The notes under the pieces were generated by a model. The model was not told the DNA's origin. It searched no databases and saw only the letters and a program-made list of their open reading frames with translations. Below, piece by piece: positions 1 through 13,216 of a stretch of DNA of 64,000 nt. The stretch covers positions 22,915,126-22,979,125 of the forward strand of contig NW_019211455.1 in NCBI RefSeq assembly GCF_002443255.2. The letters are read 5' to 3'. This DNA is from Varroa destructor. Lineage: Eukaryota; Arthropoda; Arachnida; Mesostigmata; Varroidae. Position 1 is the first letter of the stretch; each line of letters starts with the position of its first letter. Made by a program: the position numbers and the translations under genes.

Positions 1-335
1 TTCGAAATGAGTAAATGACGTGTATAGGAGACTCAATAGCTTGTCAAGTACCTTCATAATATCGGCCTGGATGTCTTTTTGATCAAATGCTCTCTTTGAA
101 GTACGTGTTATTTAGCACAACATCCCTGCCTTTTTAGAAGGATAGTTTCCTGGTTAGCAGATCGGGGAATGGTTTGTCATAAGCACTCTTCTTAATGATT
201 ACCCGTCATAACAAGGGTGAAGCAAAATTGGCTCATCTTTTTTTTTCTCTGAAGTCACCGTAAGAAAAACATTTTCTTATCAAGATATCACTACTTAGGC
301 GTTTATTAACGAGGGCTTATTTCCTGAATAAGGCC

Positions 336-366
<31 letters not shown>

Positions 367-3300
367 AAGGTAAGACACGTATCTGGTAATTTGTGTAACA
401 GGAAATAAATCATGCTACGAGTGTCAGTATACCAATCAGTGGCTTTATAGAGTGTATCTGGAGACATTTTTACAATGTGTAGCTTTTCTGCGTTCTCGAT
501 GTAAAGAACTTTCATAAAGATGGTCCTGTATCTAAAGGACATACTAAAACTTCTAAAGCCAAAGGAAGCGGCGATGGCCAGCTGTAATCAGCTACAGTCG
601 TCCTTTGGATCGGTGTATAGCAGACGACTTGATTGTTGATCGTTATGTTTCTATAAGGAATTTGCTATCGTTCCAACTGAATAAAAAAGCTCACATCGCT
701 AACCTTTGATATTCATAGAACTCGGTTTGGTTAATTTGATTCATTTGAAACCTCAGCTTTTTTTTTTTCTTTTTTAATAAGTAGTTCTATGGCGTAAATT
801 AGCGAATTGGTTTATAGCTTAGATAGGGAAGCTTAGAATACGGTTAATACGGGCTTAGTTGACACAATAAAGCTCGCCGAGTCGATTCATTGTGATACAT
901 CTCCACAATAAAGGCCTTATATTCTACCTACTGGTAGCAATTTTTAAGCCGAGAACGACCTAGAAGAAGAAGATGTTAGGAGTGCCTCTAACAAATTTTC
1001 CCATGATGTGCTCCCCAAATGATCTCTCATGCTGTGTCAACGTTATTCGTAGCTAAGTAAAGTAATTGGATTTCCCGCCACCGAATCGAAATTATTCTTT
1101 CATGATATTGTGTTTTTCATTGTGCGTCGTAATAGGGGCACACGGGGCGTTCATTGTCAACAGTCATAGGGCGCGAAGGAGGTTATTGCCAAACAGCCAC
1201 AGATTTTCAATTCACGCAATTCGGAAGTGCGCCGACATTCGATGCATACATAAATTGATATTAAAGCACGAGAGGTGCGAAATTGAAGATAGTCTTCGCT
1301 CACTTATATCGATAACCGACGCTCATATATAGACCTGTCGCAAAAGCCACAGTTTAAAACGCCCATAGGGTATGCGTAGGCGTGTCTGAGACGATATCTG
1401 TGTGTGGTAGTCGGGACTCCCGTTTGCACTTCCAGTATACACCCGATAACAGTTAACAAATTACGATAACTATCATATTTGTTATTATCTAAATAGAAAA
1501 CATATATTTGTTAAATATATACATTCATAGTCATATGAAACAGCCTCTTCGTTGTTCAAGCTCCGGATGTATCATTACAGTGACCTATTCGAAGCAATGG
1601 TGACATAGCCGAGCGTAATCATAATCAATGTACCAAGTGGAAACTGTCAATGTTTCGCGACAGACTTCACTGAAAATGGGGGTCAAAATAAATGCTTTAG
1701 TGACGTGGAATTGCCGTAAGTCAGCGTACTCTAAACGCTAATTTGCGTAGATGAAGCCACTCAATAGCAAATCGCTTATTTTAACAAAATGTTTTATGGA
1801 TTCCTTCAACTCGTTTTTCAAAACATTATTTACCAAAGCAACTTGCCATCGTTGACTGAACTCGTCGCTGGATGGCACCGTTTGCAAGTGGACCTTTGTA
1901 GGCTGTAGCCTAAATCAACGGCTTTCTACTCTAAATAAACAAGCTAATCTGACTAAGCAGCTAATACGTCGTAGTAACCGTTCCTTCATAGTTATATAGA
2001 TTCAGACGAATTTTCTGCCGACGCCATATACTGCTAGGTTAGTTTCAAACAACGAACAAGTTTTTCTCCCATACGCCCATCTCCTTAATATCTCTTTAAC
2101 ATCTACATGAGCGCGATCAGTCAATAACATCAAATTTGAAGTACGATACTGTGTGGCACCTGAAGTACTTATTTATCTCTTATCTTTAGGATGGCAGGGT
2201 TCGGAGCAGTATAGGAAGAAATTCAGTACAACTTTCTCGTCTTCCAGCCAACGTGAACCAGTGGCTTGGTAATGTAGGAAATGGGTATAGGTTGACCAGG
2301 ATACGTTCTAGACGTAATATAGCTGCGCCACACAGATGACCTGGTGGGGACGCTAGTGTTCGCGGCTACATGCCCTAGCATTAGCTACTACCATCTTGGC
2401 TATATCGAAATACAAGCGTGCGGTTCGCCAGTTTAATCTCCATCTTTGCCTAATTCTCTCCTTGTAGGAGGTCCTCGAGGAAGGTCTCCTTGTAGTGTGA
2501 CCCCTGCCGCTGTAAGCAGGGATTTCACTTTCACTCTTTCTTACCCATTCGCTATTACCTCATCTGTAGTTATGGTTATTATTATTGTATGTTATAAACA
2601 TGTGTTATTACTATTCATTATCATTTTCGTTACCATTTGCAAGGTGCTATGGTATCAAGCCAACGGTGAGGGCGGCAGCGAAGCGGATACAGATGTAGAC
2701 AGAGCGACAGACATGAGTGTAAAAAGATCGCATCATTTTACTTTTTCGTAAAAGCCTTTTCTTGTTTCGTGACACAAATACGCACCGGCCATCTGGTTTG
2801 TGCGTGTATGATTTTCTTGCCTCTTTGAACGCCTGCCACCTACTTTTTTCTCTCTGTGTCTAAAACACCAAAAAAAAAAAACAACGTGACCTTCAACACG
2901 TCAGGTAGAAGCTGACAAAAGAAGTCTTAGGCTTTGCCATCGCTACTACAGCTCTCTGCTAGTAAGCCTAGCATTTTCGATTGGTTCGTCCGAACGCTAG
3001 CGCGCCTACCTAAATCAAGCTAGCTAAATAATTTGTAAAATAAAAAAAAAAATATCTATGCTCTGACCCTACACCATGTCCACTCGAGAGCGGAGTGCCG
3101 CTGGGTCCACCAATGCTAACCTGTATAGTTATCGTAATTCCAACTTGTCACGCCTTTACGGACGAAAAAAAGTAGAGAGCCAGAACTCTTTATAAGCCAT
3201 TTAATTTTTAGTAGTAGAGAAAACATTAACGCCTATTGCTCTAGCGGGGCCGGGAGCATTCTACTACCGCAGTCATTTTAGTATTCACTTTCTGAGATTG

Positions 3301-6300
3301 AACCTAAAATCTCGTTAGGAACTCTTAAATTCGAAGCTTAAAAATTCCTATTCAACCCATAATCTAAGTTTTTTATAATTTCGAAACGTCGAGATTGCTG
3401 TACCCAATCGGATGTGTTTTTGAAGGTGATTCCTGTTGAATAGAGTTGATCTACCCTATCTCGTAAGTTTTACGGTTAGGGCAACTTAACTTACCTAGCA
3501 GAATGTTCAGAAGACCATGTTTGTTAAGTAAGAGAATGTATTTTATGAGTAAATCTTTCAGTTGTTGCTTCACGGCTGGATATTTTTCCTCTGACAGAAA
3601 CTAATCAGTTATCGTGATATATAACTATGGCATCATAAACGTGTCTATATTTTTTCTATTTTTGTACAATGTAAATTTTTTGAGAAACATTTGATGCGAT
3701 GAAGACACGAATAGCCCTGCGCATAAGTTCCACTGACATAACATTTAGAAAAAAATTGTGCTACGAGTTTACAATAGAATACACCTATCGTAGACTGGTA
3801 GTAATAATAGACTGTCGCATGCGAATATTTGAACTGCGCACCGTCAGCCTAACCAGTAAATACTTCAGTTGTCTAGAAGCTTGTTAATGGGAACCAGGCA
3901 AGTTTATTCGAGACACAATGAACTTAGAAGGAAAAACATCATTTTATCTCGGAAATCAACATTCAGTGGCCACGTTTTTGACCTTCTAAGACGAAAACGC
4001 CTCGGAAATTCATCGAAGGCCTTAGGTGAAAAGTACAAACGTTTCAAGGACGCAGATTGGAAAATTGACGAGCAGCCATAAGGTGACTGAATTCGCTTGT
4101 AACAACTCAGTACTAAAGCATTAACGTGTAGAACAATAGTTGATCCTCATCAGTGCGATAAGACTATCCTAATTTCAATAAATAATCATTTCAGGTTTTA
4201 GCTTCAATACTGCCTACTAGTGAAGTACTCCTCTAGACGGCTAGTTACTTCTGGCACGAAACGGAAGCATCATATGCTCGATTCTGAACCTCACCTGTGC
4301 TGAAATTGAGTAGGTAAACACATTGTCATGGCGCTATCAGGAGGAATATTTTCATCATTATAATAAACTAGTTACGGATGGTAACCGAAGGCAGCCTAAA
4401 TACAGTGAAATAACCTCCTTACATATATGATTACGTTGAAGGTGTTCCTTTGTCCGCAGAGTGCATTTAATGAAAAATGCTAGTCAGAAAGTAGATGATA
4501 AATACTGCAATTGTCTGCCCGCTTACGGTAAATCCAAGCACGCATTAGAATGTGTGACAGATCGTGTTTTGCTAATAATTTACTGAACAAGTGATGTCAG
4601 TGAAACAGCTCACTTGTTTATATAGATGCCTGTCACAAGTCGATACAATTGAGAGAACATATAGCACCACATGCAGGACACGATGATCGCAAGCTACCGA
4701 GAGATCACTGGATACGTGCAGACCAAGCCCCATACGCGGACTTGACTTTAACAGGGTCTAGTGGTACCTTTCGACGATAGCTGTGTTCGAAATAATGTCG
4801 AAGCAAAACGTAACGAGACGCAAAAACTCCAAGCAACGGTCAGCTCGTGCATTATTGCTTACGACGACCGATAGAACAATTGCCGCCTGTGGAAAATTGA
4901 TTTTCATGGCCTGCTTAGGTGGAGGATTCGCCTATTCAAATCCTAGCAGGAAGCTAAATTGCCTAAAATTTAAATTATTATACCTTTCCTTGAAATTAGG
5001 CTTTCTGTCGTTTGGTTCCTTGATCCATGGCCAATAATTCGAACAGCGTGAGAAAAAGCAGTATAGTGCAGACTTGAATTACTTCCTGAAGAAAGAATAT
5101 ACTGCCTGGTCCGATTACATACATTCTACTTCAGATACGAGTCTTTATTATTTCATGCCGTGTTTCTGAATTCCTAATGCTTCCGTCTGCATTATATTCT
5201 ATGCTTGGTGGAGTATTCCTCTAGACATCTGGGAAACTAGCCCTTACAAGACGGTCCAGGGTGTACCACCTACGAAGACCGGCTGCATAGAGATTCGCGT
5301 CTATTAAAGACAGTTTTGCAGTTACGCTTCAGGTCAATGTCCCTAAATGGTAAGCACTTTCGAATATCCCGCCACTATGAAGCATTAGTTTTGGCAGAGG
5401 TTGGTGCAGTTAATTCGTTCGGTCATGAGATAACTGTGGAAAGATATAGAAAAAGTAGACTCAAAGCTTAATCTCATAAGGCTTTATGTGTTTCAGACGG
5501 CGCTAAGGAGAATAGGCCGAAAGTAGCTGACGGCGTATGTTGCTTCAATTGAAGACGATTCCTCATTTTGTCTCTACAGTAGCAATCGGATTGACATCAA
5601 TTAATGATGGATAGGAACGATCTAAAGTGTTAGTTGCCCTATAAATTTGTATAGATTACAACTGCGTCGGTCAATGATAAGGAAAACGGTGACACAGATA
5701 AGTAACGCAACAAGGTGATGGACAGTTGCATATATATAATATATGGTACAATGAAGCGGTCTAATCTGGCATACATTATTATTACGATGCCAGAGTGAGG
5801 AGTGAACTGCACCAGGGAAATATAGCAAAGTTTAAGAATTTAATATTCAAACAACTCTTCTTTATGTTATTTGTTGAACACGACACAAATGTTCGATGAG
5901 GACATACGCAGTGAAAGGTGCCCTTGAATAAAGCTAATATTGTTTTATTTGTCGACATATGGACAACTTTTTACCTACACATAGGTTGGGTCGGGTGTAA
6001 TTTGCTCCTGGTAGACTATACTGAGCGAAAAACAATATGGAGACGTCACTAATATATTTCATATAATTTTCTTTTTTAAGCGTGCTGTGCTGAAATTTCA
6101 GTAGCATATATTAGAAGCATCTACCATCAGCCTTTTTAATTTTTCCATAATCGAGACATATATCTATATAAAGTAAAGTAGATTGGCTTTGTCCGCCGCT
6201 AGGTGGCAGAACGGTTTCTCGCTGTGTGTTTGTGTAAACGTGGCCGTGTACTTATTGGTGTTACAGTACAATGTATCATGTTTAGTTGTGATCTTCATTC

Positions 6301-7900
6301 CTGAGTGTTAGATAGGCTTCGTATTTTTGCATTAGCCTCCTTACTTTTGTCGCTACAAGTTACCGTCACAAACGTCTTTTTCTAGTATACAAAGTGCTTC
6401 TAGAATAATGTCGATTGAGCAGGATATGCGGTGTTTAGGAGATAGAAAAATTAATAATGTACTATTTGCTCTTTTTTCATAATTATGTTTTCGGTATAGT
6501 CTTTGAGCGGCATCAGTTACGTTATTATCCATCTATCCTCGCGTCACCAAGCGTTGTTTTGCGCAGTAATCGTATACATTCGTTTATCTGACGTTTGTAG
6601 CAAAGTTTTGACATGTTCCTATGCTTCTTCACCACGTTTAAGCGTGTACCTGAACATGTCAGGAAAGAAAATGAATACCAACATGTAGGCTTTCAAGCGA
6701 ATTTTCTCGTCTTGATTTGCACCATAAAGCTATATACAGGTGTCAGACATAATCTATGTCGTCCAAATCTTCAACCATGCAGTGATATTATCAACTCTAT
6801 GGATCAAATAAATACGCGGCCCAGTAGATCTACGTGTGTACATTACGTAATGTCTTTCCACTTGATTTCACTGAAAATCAAAGGAGATTCTTTGTTTATG
6901 TGATACATTAATTTTTGTATTATAATAATCTGTGTCTTGTTTTTTTTTTCTTTGATATGGGTGCAGGGACTCGTTTAGTTTAACATGAATAATATAAAAG
7001 AAGTTGATACATGACTTCCTACAGACCAGGTAACCTGAATACTCTTCCTGACAGAACCGGCAATAATCTTGCCCAGATTATATTGGAGTATCTTTCGTCA
7101 GCCCAAGACAAAAATGAATTGCTTGGTCTTCATTTTTTCTCTGAATATAAAATACATTTTTGTCTCCTCTATATATATGTATGTACCCTATTTTTTGTTA
7201 GAGGTGCAATGACAAACAGCGAGGCCGAATATTTTCTTAGAGAATTTCACATCATTTCTACAGATCGAAGTCAATTTCGAAGTCGACCTTAAGCAAAAAA
7301 GTATCTTCTGAAAACACCCGTTTGCACACATGTTTACGTGGAGTCATCAAATGCTCTGGAAATACAAATATTCCGAGTTGTAAAGCCTGAATTCGCGATA
7401 AAATTCACAAGTTCAGGCTCTACACACAACGAAACACATAACTAAAAAAGGCACTTCTGAATGACGTATAAAAGTTAACAAGCAGTGCACGGGTAAAAAG
7501 TGGTACAGACATAAGTGTCACTCTTATACTTGCACAGATGAGCAAAAGTTGGAGACTACGATATGTGGCTATAAGCAGTACCCTCAAAAGAGGCTCTCAG
7601 TGCCTGGCGTACTATCAAAATGTCGACCTTTTGGTTAAATGTAGGTATTCAATTAGCGATGTTTCTGGTCGACGTTCTTCCCTATTATAACTAAGAGTTC
7701 TATTCTGCACTTTTAGATTGCGTCAGGCAGTTCATCTACGCTGGAATAGCACCAAGAAACCTTTAACATTGCGTAACGGGTGTCGGTTTAAAAATCAACT
7801 TGGACACGCACAAAACCATGAAATTCTGGAAGGCCAAACTACCAGCAAATGCTGCTCTCCGATTACCTTCGCCTTTGAAAAGACGTGAGGTATTTTCGCT
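1..7900. other. AT-leaning non-coding stretch
   Basis: No gene is supported here. Open frames are short (none over about 100 codons), unrelated to each other and lacking recognisable domains. The sequence holds AT-rich runs, a (TA)12 microsatellite near the start, poly-T/poly-A runs near 760 and 2870, and an 11-bp direct repeat (TCTCCTTGTAG at 2457 and 2485). An 11-bp inverted repeat lies at 4584-4594/4610-4620, with one G-T pair and a 15-nt loop. I read this as intergenic or intronic DNA. A small conserved exon without obvious motifs could be missed. Confidence 0.55.
336..359. repeat. (TA)12 microsatellite
   Basis: Twelve uninterrupted TA dinucleotides. It is self-complementary, so it has no strand. 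It is an ordinary simple repeat likely to vary in length between individuals. Confidence 0.95.
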
Positions 7901-8588
7901 AGCTAGGCCTAATTTTATCCTGCTCCAAAACTTTTCACAATGAGCGTGAAATAAAATGCGTTAGAACAATGTTAACAGCCAGCGCTTGCGTAGGAACGTT
8001 GTCGTTCTCCCTGAATACAGATATACGCCTCTTCAACGAATTAATGGCCTCATATGGCATCAAACTCCTTTGGAATAACCTTAGTACAGCTGCATTTGCT
8101 GGACTGGGTGAAGCCTGTTTTTCCCAAAGAAGCGCTGGGTCTGCATACATATTGCCATAACCGTTACGTTACGTGTATTTTCCGGAAAATAAGCCGCTGC
8201 TTGTTGAGGCTATACCACGCCGACTTCGCTTAGCAAAATGCCCGCCTCTCTGAAATGCTTCTTACAATGAGGGAATGGATGGTTAAGGTGTACCTGGGAT
8301 TCTTTGCTCCCGTTGCTATAGTGAGGTTTAAACATTTCACCCTTGTTTTGCTTAGTTGCGCAGATCAGTCCTAATAGCTCTAGCTTTTTACTAGTTAGAA
8401 GACGTTCTCTATGGCTAGCAATGTTACTTGTGACCTGTATTGCCTCTACGCGGTCGATTATGTACTTGTTCAGCGATTCGTTTAGCTGACTAATACAACA
8501 TTTGATTTTATCTTATAAGTTCTGACAATTTGATTTTACTCGCATTGTTATGCGTTCCTCTGGTTTACTTAATTTGATATCGCTGCTG

Positions 8589-8603
8589 TTTTTTTTTTTT
8601 TTT
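8589..8603. repeat. poly-T run (15)
   Basis: Fifteen consecutive T bases. It could be a simple homopolymer or the reverse complement of a decayed poly-A tail. No retroposon body or target-site duplication is visible beside it. Confidence 0.9.
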
Positions 8604-10823
8604 CGATTTCATTAATATAGTACAACTGAGCATTTTGAGCAGTTATTATCCTATTGTGAGAGTTATGACGCAGCGCCATTTACCCGGGGGTAACATTTGT
8701 CGACCGCGCTTGCTGTCTTCCAGACCTTCTCTCCCTCTCATACAGGCTCCGAAGATATGCAACAAGGACTAACACTATTACTAGCACCTGACGTAACGAG
8801 ATGTGGCCATCAAGGTAATTGGTTGACTCTTCGTATAAAACAAGACTAAACAACAGACGCTGACCCAAGCTTGAGAGCGCTAGCCGTGTCAATTAGGTCA
8901 CTGAATTTTCTATAGCGAATGATGCGTGAAGCGATCATTTTCCACAAGTAACGCATCGACACTCAGAAGTGCAAAAAACCTTTTTTTTCTATGCACGATT
9001 AGATTGTAGCCGTTACATGGTGCTAAAAATTAACGGTCGTTTTTTGGTTGCCATCTTCTCCACCGAACGTAATGACTCACGGGGTGTGTACTTCGTAAAT
9101 ACTAATACTGTGTTACGTTAGGTCAACTATTACAGGATTCGCTTTATAACGTCTGCTGATAATGATTCGAACAATCCAGCTGGTTCTGCCGAGAAATTCG
9201 ATGGCCGAAGCATCTTACGTCAAGGAGGTCTCATCAGATAAACAAGTATTCGTAGTGACGTTCGACGGTACGATTAAAACGGTATTGCTAGAATCTGGAA
9301 TGATCGCTTGAAATTAGGAAAATAGACCTTTGCGAGATTCCATCTCGTGACGTAAGCTAGATCAGTTAGTACTTCGCCTATAAGGTAACGTATCGAGTTA
9401 GAGTTACCATGGGCTCTAATGAATCCGTAAAGTGACGCTCCTAGAAGTGTACAGCTCTGTTTCTGCCTTTTGCCTATTATGATTAGCTCACGTATTAGAG
9501 AATTTTTGTGTTGAAAACCAGCGACAATTGTTACAACTCAGGAATATGTAGTCTGATCTGAAAAGATGTGACAGGCTTAGCGGCAAGGCGTTAGGACGCT
9601 TTTTTTAGGAATTGAAAAATTTATTTGCTAGATGAACGACTTTAAGCTCATTTGAAATTATAATTGCAAGAGGAATACGTAAGTGGTTTAAGTGACATCC
9701 TCAACTTTCCTGTTGCACGTTCGAACCGTTTCTCGTTCAAAACCCAATAAAATATTATCATATTAAGGTCAAACAGGTGCCTTTACGGTTTGTATTATTG
9801 CTAACTGAAAATCATAATATGTTTAGTAAAAGCGTAGAGAAAACGTTTGTGATTTTAGAGAGGCATAGCACGACAACCGTCCTGGTTAGAATTATTCCAT
9901 ATTTCAAAATAGGTAGCGGACCTGTTACAACAAGCCAGGTTTGTACACGATCTGAAGTAGTGCTTAAGGGCAGTGCCGAACTCTTTTTACATGTCTTTAA
10001 TCTTACCCTGACGTCACTCTTAATGTAGCTGGAAGCGTGTACAAAATAGGATCGTGCTTAACGAACTATGTGTTGCTCCATAATTTTAATGTGCAAGGGA
10101 CCTTTATTGTTTGTTAAGCTGTAAAAGGATCATGGAAATCTGTTAAAAAAATAGTTCTATCCGCCATATGTATATAATAAGGAACTGATATTTCGCTAGA
10201 ACAATTCGCCGTCGCGTTTCATTGCGAGGCCAAATTACCTTAGCAGATCGCAAGGATATTATTTCTCAATTGGAGACACCGGTGTCGACTACCTATTTCG
10301 GAAACAGTCGCCGCAGAAGGTACGCCATCTAAGTACTTGAATATATTTCTTATTTTCTGTTTTCTTCTGCCCACACTCACTGAAGTTCATGCTAACTTTT
10401 CATCGGAGACCGTGCCTTCGTGAAGGTCTCAGGCCACCGCAGTTGGGGATTCTCAACATAGTGACAGACACTACACACTGAGAACAAACTATGTTATCGA
10501 ATTGCGAGAACGACAACGAACAGGCGACCGGTACGATTCGGCCTAATTGTACGAGGCAGTTAAGCTTCTGGGTCTAAATTCAGTTTGTCTTTGAGTTGTC
10601 TTGGTCTAATGGAAACTATTTCGGGCTTAGGCCATTTACTCGTTAGCGCTATTCATCCATTTGGCATGACTGCAGTAGCCAGAGCTTGTTCCAGCTATAT
10701 CACCTTACAGACACGAGTTTGGAGTGCTTCATTGTAGTCCTGATTAGCTTTGTCTTGGGCCTGGGTAGCCACTCATTGGTCGCCATAACGGACATTTTTG
10801 ACTCGCTAGCTGTTCGAGGAACG

Positions 10824-10843
10824 GAAACTCGGCCAAACTCGGC
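10824..10843. repeat. 10-bp tandem duplication
   Basis: Two exact adjacent copies of AAACTCGGCC. This is a small duplication with no evident function. Confidence 0.9.
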
Positions 10844-11451
10844 CTAAGCGGTAACATGGTTAAATTGGGGACAGCGAACAAATGTAGTAAGGTAGAGTTG
10901 CGCCATACAATGAAAAGCTAAGTGCTTTATAAATTCTTCATCAGAAGCGGTCGTGATCGAGATTATTGTTGATTAGATTAATAAAATTTAATTTTTTCTT
11001 AGTAAAAAAGTGTTTTCGCTAACAGCTTTCTCAGCTAGGCTCAGGACTGTAGACATTTCTTGCCGACCCAAGGCTCGTCGCAGTAACACAAGTAATATAT
11101 CATTTCACGCAACGTATAATAAATTTAAGGACTTCAAGGTAAATCACCAACAGTACCGTTATAATACACCTATGGTAGTTGCAGGTCTTTAGTGATTCGA
11201 GCAACCAACGTACGCTAAAATGAAACAGGTTTATTTTTCCAGATTTGCGCGCAACATAGCGCTCTCAGCCAAGCATACTCTGTTGTAGGTCTGGACTATC
11301 AAACTCCAATACCAAATATATTCCATATAAAACGAAATTACAGGTATTTATATTGCGCTATGAAAATAATTATTGATTTACAATATTCGTGGAGAACTAG
11401 TACAATACATGTAGCAGTGCGTGATGATTCGGGGCACAATGACATACTGGG

Positions 11452-11483
11452 TATAGCACGACATCGTGCTAAATATAGCACGA
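11452..11483. repeat. TATAGCACGA direct and inverted repeat cluster
   Basis: TATAGCACGA occurs at 11452-11461 and again at 11474-11483. Between them TCGTGCTA (11464-11471) is the exact reverse complement of the first TAGCACGA, with a 2-base spacer. Three copies of one 8-base word in 32 bases could be a clustered protein-binding site. That is inference only; chance duplication is equally possible. Confidence 0.6.
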
Positions 11484-13196
11484 AGTTAGCGTCTGAAGTA
11501 ACGAACAAGAGATTTATATTTAATATTGAGCAGTCATCTAATTGTTACTATTAATTGTTGTTATTATATGTAAAAGATTATCACAATGATGTCATTTTTG
11601 ACACTTTTTTTTGGTGAAGACACTGCATGCTACATACGATTCTATTACCAATAACCATTCGTTTGTCTTCTACTTGAACGTGTAGATTATGTATGATAAG
11701 CTGCAAGACTTCAACAAAAATCAGACAAACTTCAACATCTTTTCCCATGCAGTAGGTAATTCAGCATCATCCGTTATTAATGTGGATTAAGTCCAGTCCG
11801 TATTGCATTGGGATGGGTCTCATAGTTTGCTACTCGTCAGTTTATCACTAGGACTATTATCAGCTCCCTTCTCATTGGCAACCGTTTCGGGCGAACTTCA
11901 TCCGAGCGCCAGGCCACCGGCGTAGCTGGCATTGCCCTCCGATGCGCAACGCGTGTTAATATCTCCAACGCCTTACAGCCTTTTGATTGCTAATACAACC
12001 GTCCGTCCTTCGCACTACCTTGATTTGTGCGACCCCGTTGGTAACAACATTTACGCTGCATTTCTTAATATCAGTTCATAGCAAAATTGAGAAGACTAGC
12101 GGCACAAGAAGGCTATTACGGTTTGTGTTTCCTCGCATCCGCTCACACGATAATCGATTTAGCGATGTCTTTTACTCAGAAATATTAGCTTAATTATTTA
12201 GTCATATGAAACGCAGCGGCATGAGGTGCACGCTTGCTGTTCATCTTTTTTGCCAGCATTTATCCTGTAATCAACTGATGCTGCCGGGTAAGCTGTTCTG
12301 TGCAGTGGCTCGTTATGTCCAGGACAATATAGTGCCAAACAGGACAAACCATCGGTAATGATGAGGCACTTTTGTGTCGTAGAGAGAACGTTTCCAGGCG
12401 CATTTAGGCCTCGATGAATAAAAACTGTGAATATGACGCCATAGTTCAACTTGAGCCAAGTAAACGCTGAAATTCCTGGTTTGAATAGAGGTCATCTAGC
12501 TACCGCAGGTTCCACTGTTTGTCCTAGGTGAACCTTCAAGCATGGAGAACTTTCCAGACGTGTCGCCCACGGCCCTCTGCACCTTTGTGTCCATTGCATG
12601 GGCATACACTATGAGATATGACTACAAAAGACGATAATTTGCAGAGCCTACCAAATCGTTGTGGGTTGTAGTAAATTCTATATTCCTAACATATACAGAC
12701 GGTGATTGTCTATGACTTGAGCAAATCGTTGGTTTGGAACGAGCGAGATAGGATACGATGCTTTGTGTTTTTTAAAAATCATCACGGCTTCAAAAAGATA
12801 ATTCTCTGTTTCGCTTCAGTAGTCGGGTGGGGTATTTGGGCTTCTTTTAGTGACTTTGTAACATGTGAAAATATCTTCGCTACATGTCAGTTGCGAAACG
12901 CTCCGTATACTGGCTGAAAAAATCATTCTTCTTCAATTTTTATGGCAGCGCCTATTCTCCTTAACCAATCTTTACTTTAAAGTTAATTAATTAGTAGTCT
13001 TAGATATAATACATGTCGATACATTGATCGATGCATAATTTGGGCGTCACCAGGTATATACGGACTGGGATGAATCTTGCAGCAGGTTTCTTTAAAGTAA
13101 CAAATTCGCTTCAACCTGTTCTATGTAGCAAGCGGTCCGAACAGAGAAGTCTTCCCTGTATTTTTTTAGACCGAGTGAATCTCAAGGCACGAAATT

Positions 13197-13216
13197 TATA
13201 TATATATATATATATA
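13197..13216. repeat. (TA)10 microsatellite with inverted flanks
   Basis: Ten TA units. They lie between GAAATTTA (13191-13198, overlapping the first bases) and its reverse complement TAAATTTC (13227-13234), so the tract could fold into a single AT-rich hairpin. Confidence 0.9.

Noticed and set aside
7464..7490. TATAAAAG with a possible initiator about 25 bases downstream
   Set aside because: No gene or supported frame follows. TATA-like words are frequent in this AT-rich part.
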